DNA of 6,668 bases from Pseudomonadota bacterium. Lineage in GTDB: Bacteria; Pseudomonadota; Gammaproteobacteria; Burkholderiales; Thiobacillaceae. Positions 5,950 to 6,668 of this stretch are shown here, in pieces; position 1 is the first letter of the stretch, and each line of letters begins with the position of its first letter. The notes under the pieces are model-generated. The model worked only from the letters and a program-made list of their open reading frames with translations. It ran no database searches and was not told where the DNA came from. The stretch is from assembly GCA_021802595.1 (NCBI GenBank), contig JAJZRT010000214.1:1-6668 (forward strand), given 5' to 3'. The position numbers and the translations under genes were made by a program.

Positions 5950-5978
5950 CTGTCACGATTTACGGAAGTCTTAATAAT
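5950..5978 (+). promoter_or_regulatory. Candidate dapD promoter
   Basis: CTGTCA (5950-5955, four of six) and AATAAT (5973-5978, five of six) are separated by 17 bases, in an AT-rich island unlike the rest of the window. A start near 5985 gives a leader of about 30 bases. It lies just after the inverted repeat pair, which suggests dapD can be transcribed independently of dapC. Confidence 0.45.
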
Positions 5979-6015
5979 TTCCCTTCATTTCACCATCAAC
6001 CCACAGGAAAACACC

Positions 6016-6668
<653 letters not shown>

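Overview
The window looks like chromosomal DNA of a GC-rich betaproteobacterium (Nitrosomonadales, Rhodocyclales or Thiobacillus-like). The reasons are the strong G/C third-position bias, the adjacent dapC-dapD order of the succinylase lysine/diaminopimelate pathway, the DapC and DapD sequences themselves, and a widely dispersed 26-nt intergenic repeat that I associate with such genomes. The genus cannot be fixed from the sequence alone.

Left part (49-2902, + strand): a two-gene accessory module. The first gene encodes a 600-residue protein that joins an N-terminal alpha/beta-hydrolase (lipase-like, GHSLG nucleophile elbow) to a C-terminal metacaspase-type peptidase C14 domain with an intact His/Cys dyad. 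Seventy bases downstream is a 326-residue protein with two N-terminal membrane segments, a long Pro/Ala-rich linker and an unrecognised C-terminal domain. This pair is the best candidate in the window for an undescribed system: both enzymatic centres look intact, and an enzyme with two predicted hydrolytic activities sits beside a membrane-anchored partner.

Middle (3094-4384, - strand): two overlapping genes, an EamA-family (DMT superfamily) ten-helix transporter followed by a small VOC/glyoxalase-fold protein. They converge on the first module across a 191-bp spacer that carries repeat copies, and diverge from dapC.

Right part (4563-6668, + strand): dapC (N-succinyldiaminopimelate aminotransferase) and the first 217 codons of dapD (tetrahydrodipicolinate N-succinyltransferase, cut by the window end). 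They catalyse successive steps: DapD makes N-succinyl-2-amino-6-ketopimelate and DapC transaminates it to N-succinyl-L,L-diaminopimelate, for lysine and peptidoglycan. dapC carries an in-frame insertion of about 23 codons, made in part of a palindromic GC-rich repeat, just after the PLP-binding Asp motif.

All three larger intergenic spacers (2903-3093, 4385-4562, 5817-6015) contain one or more copies of the same 26-nt repeat, usually as facing, imperfectly palindromic pairs. No tRNA, rRNA, CRISPR array, transposase or integrase was seen.
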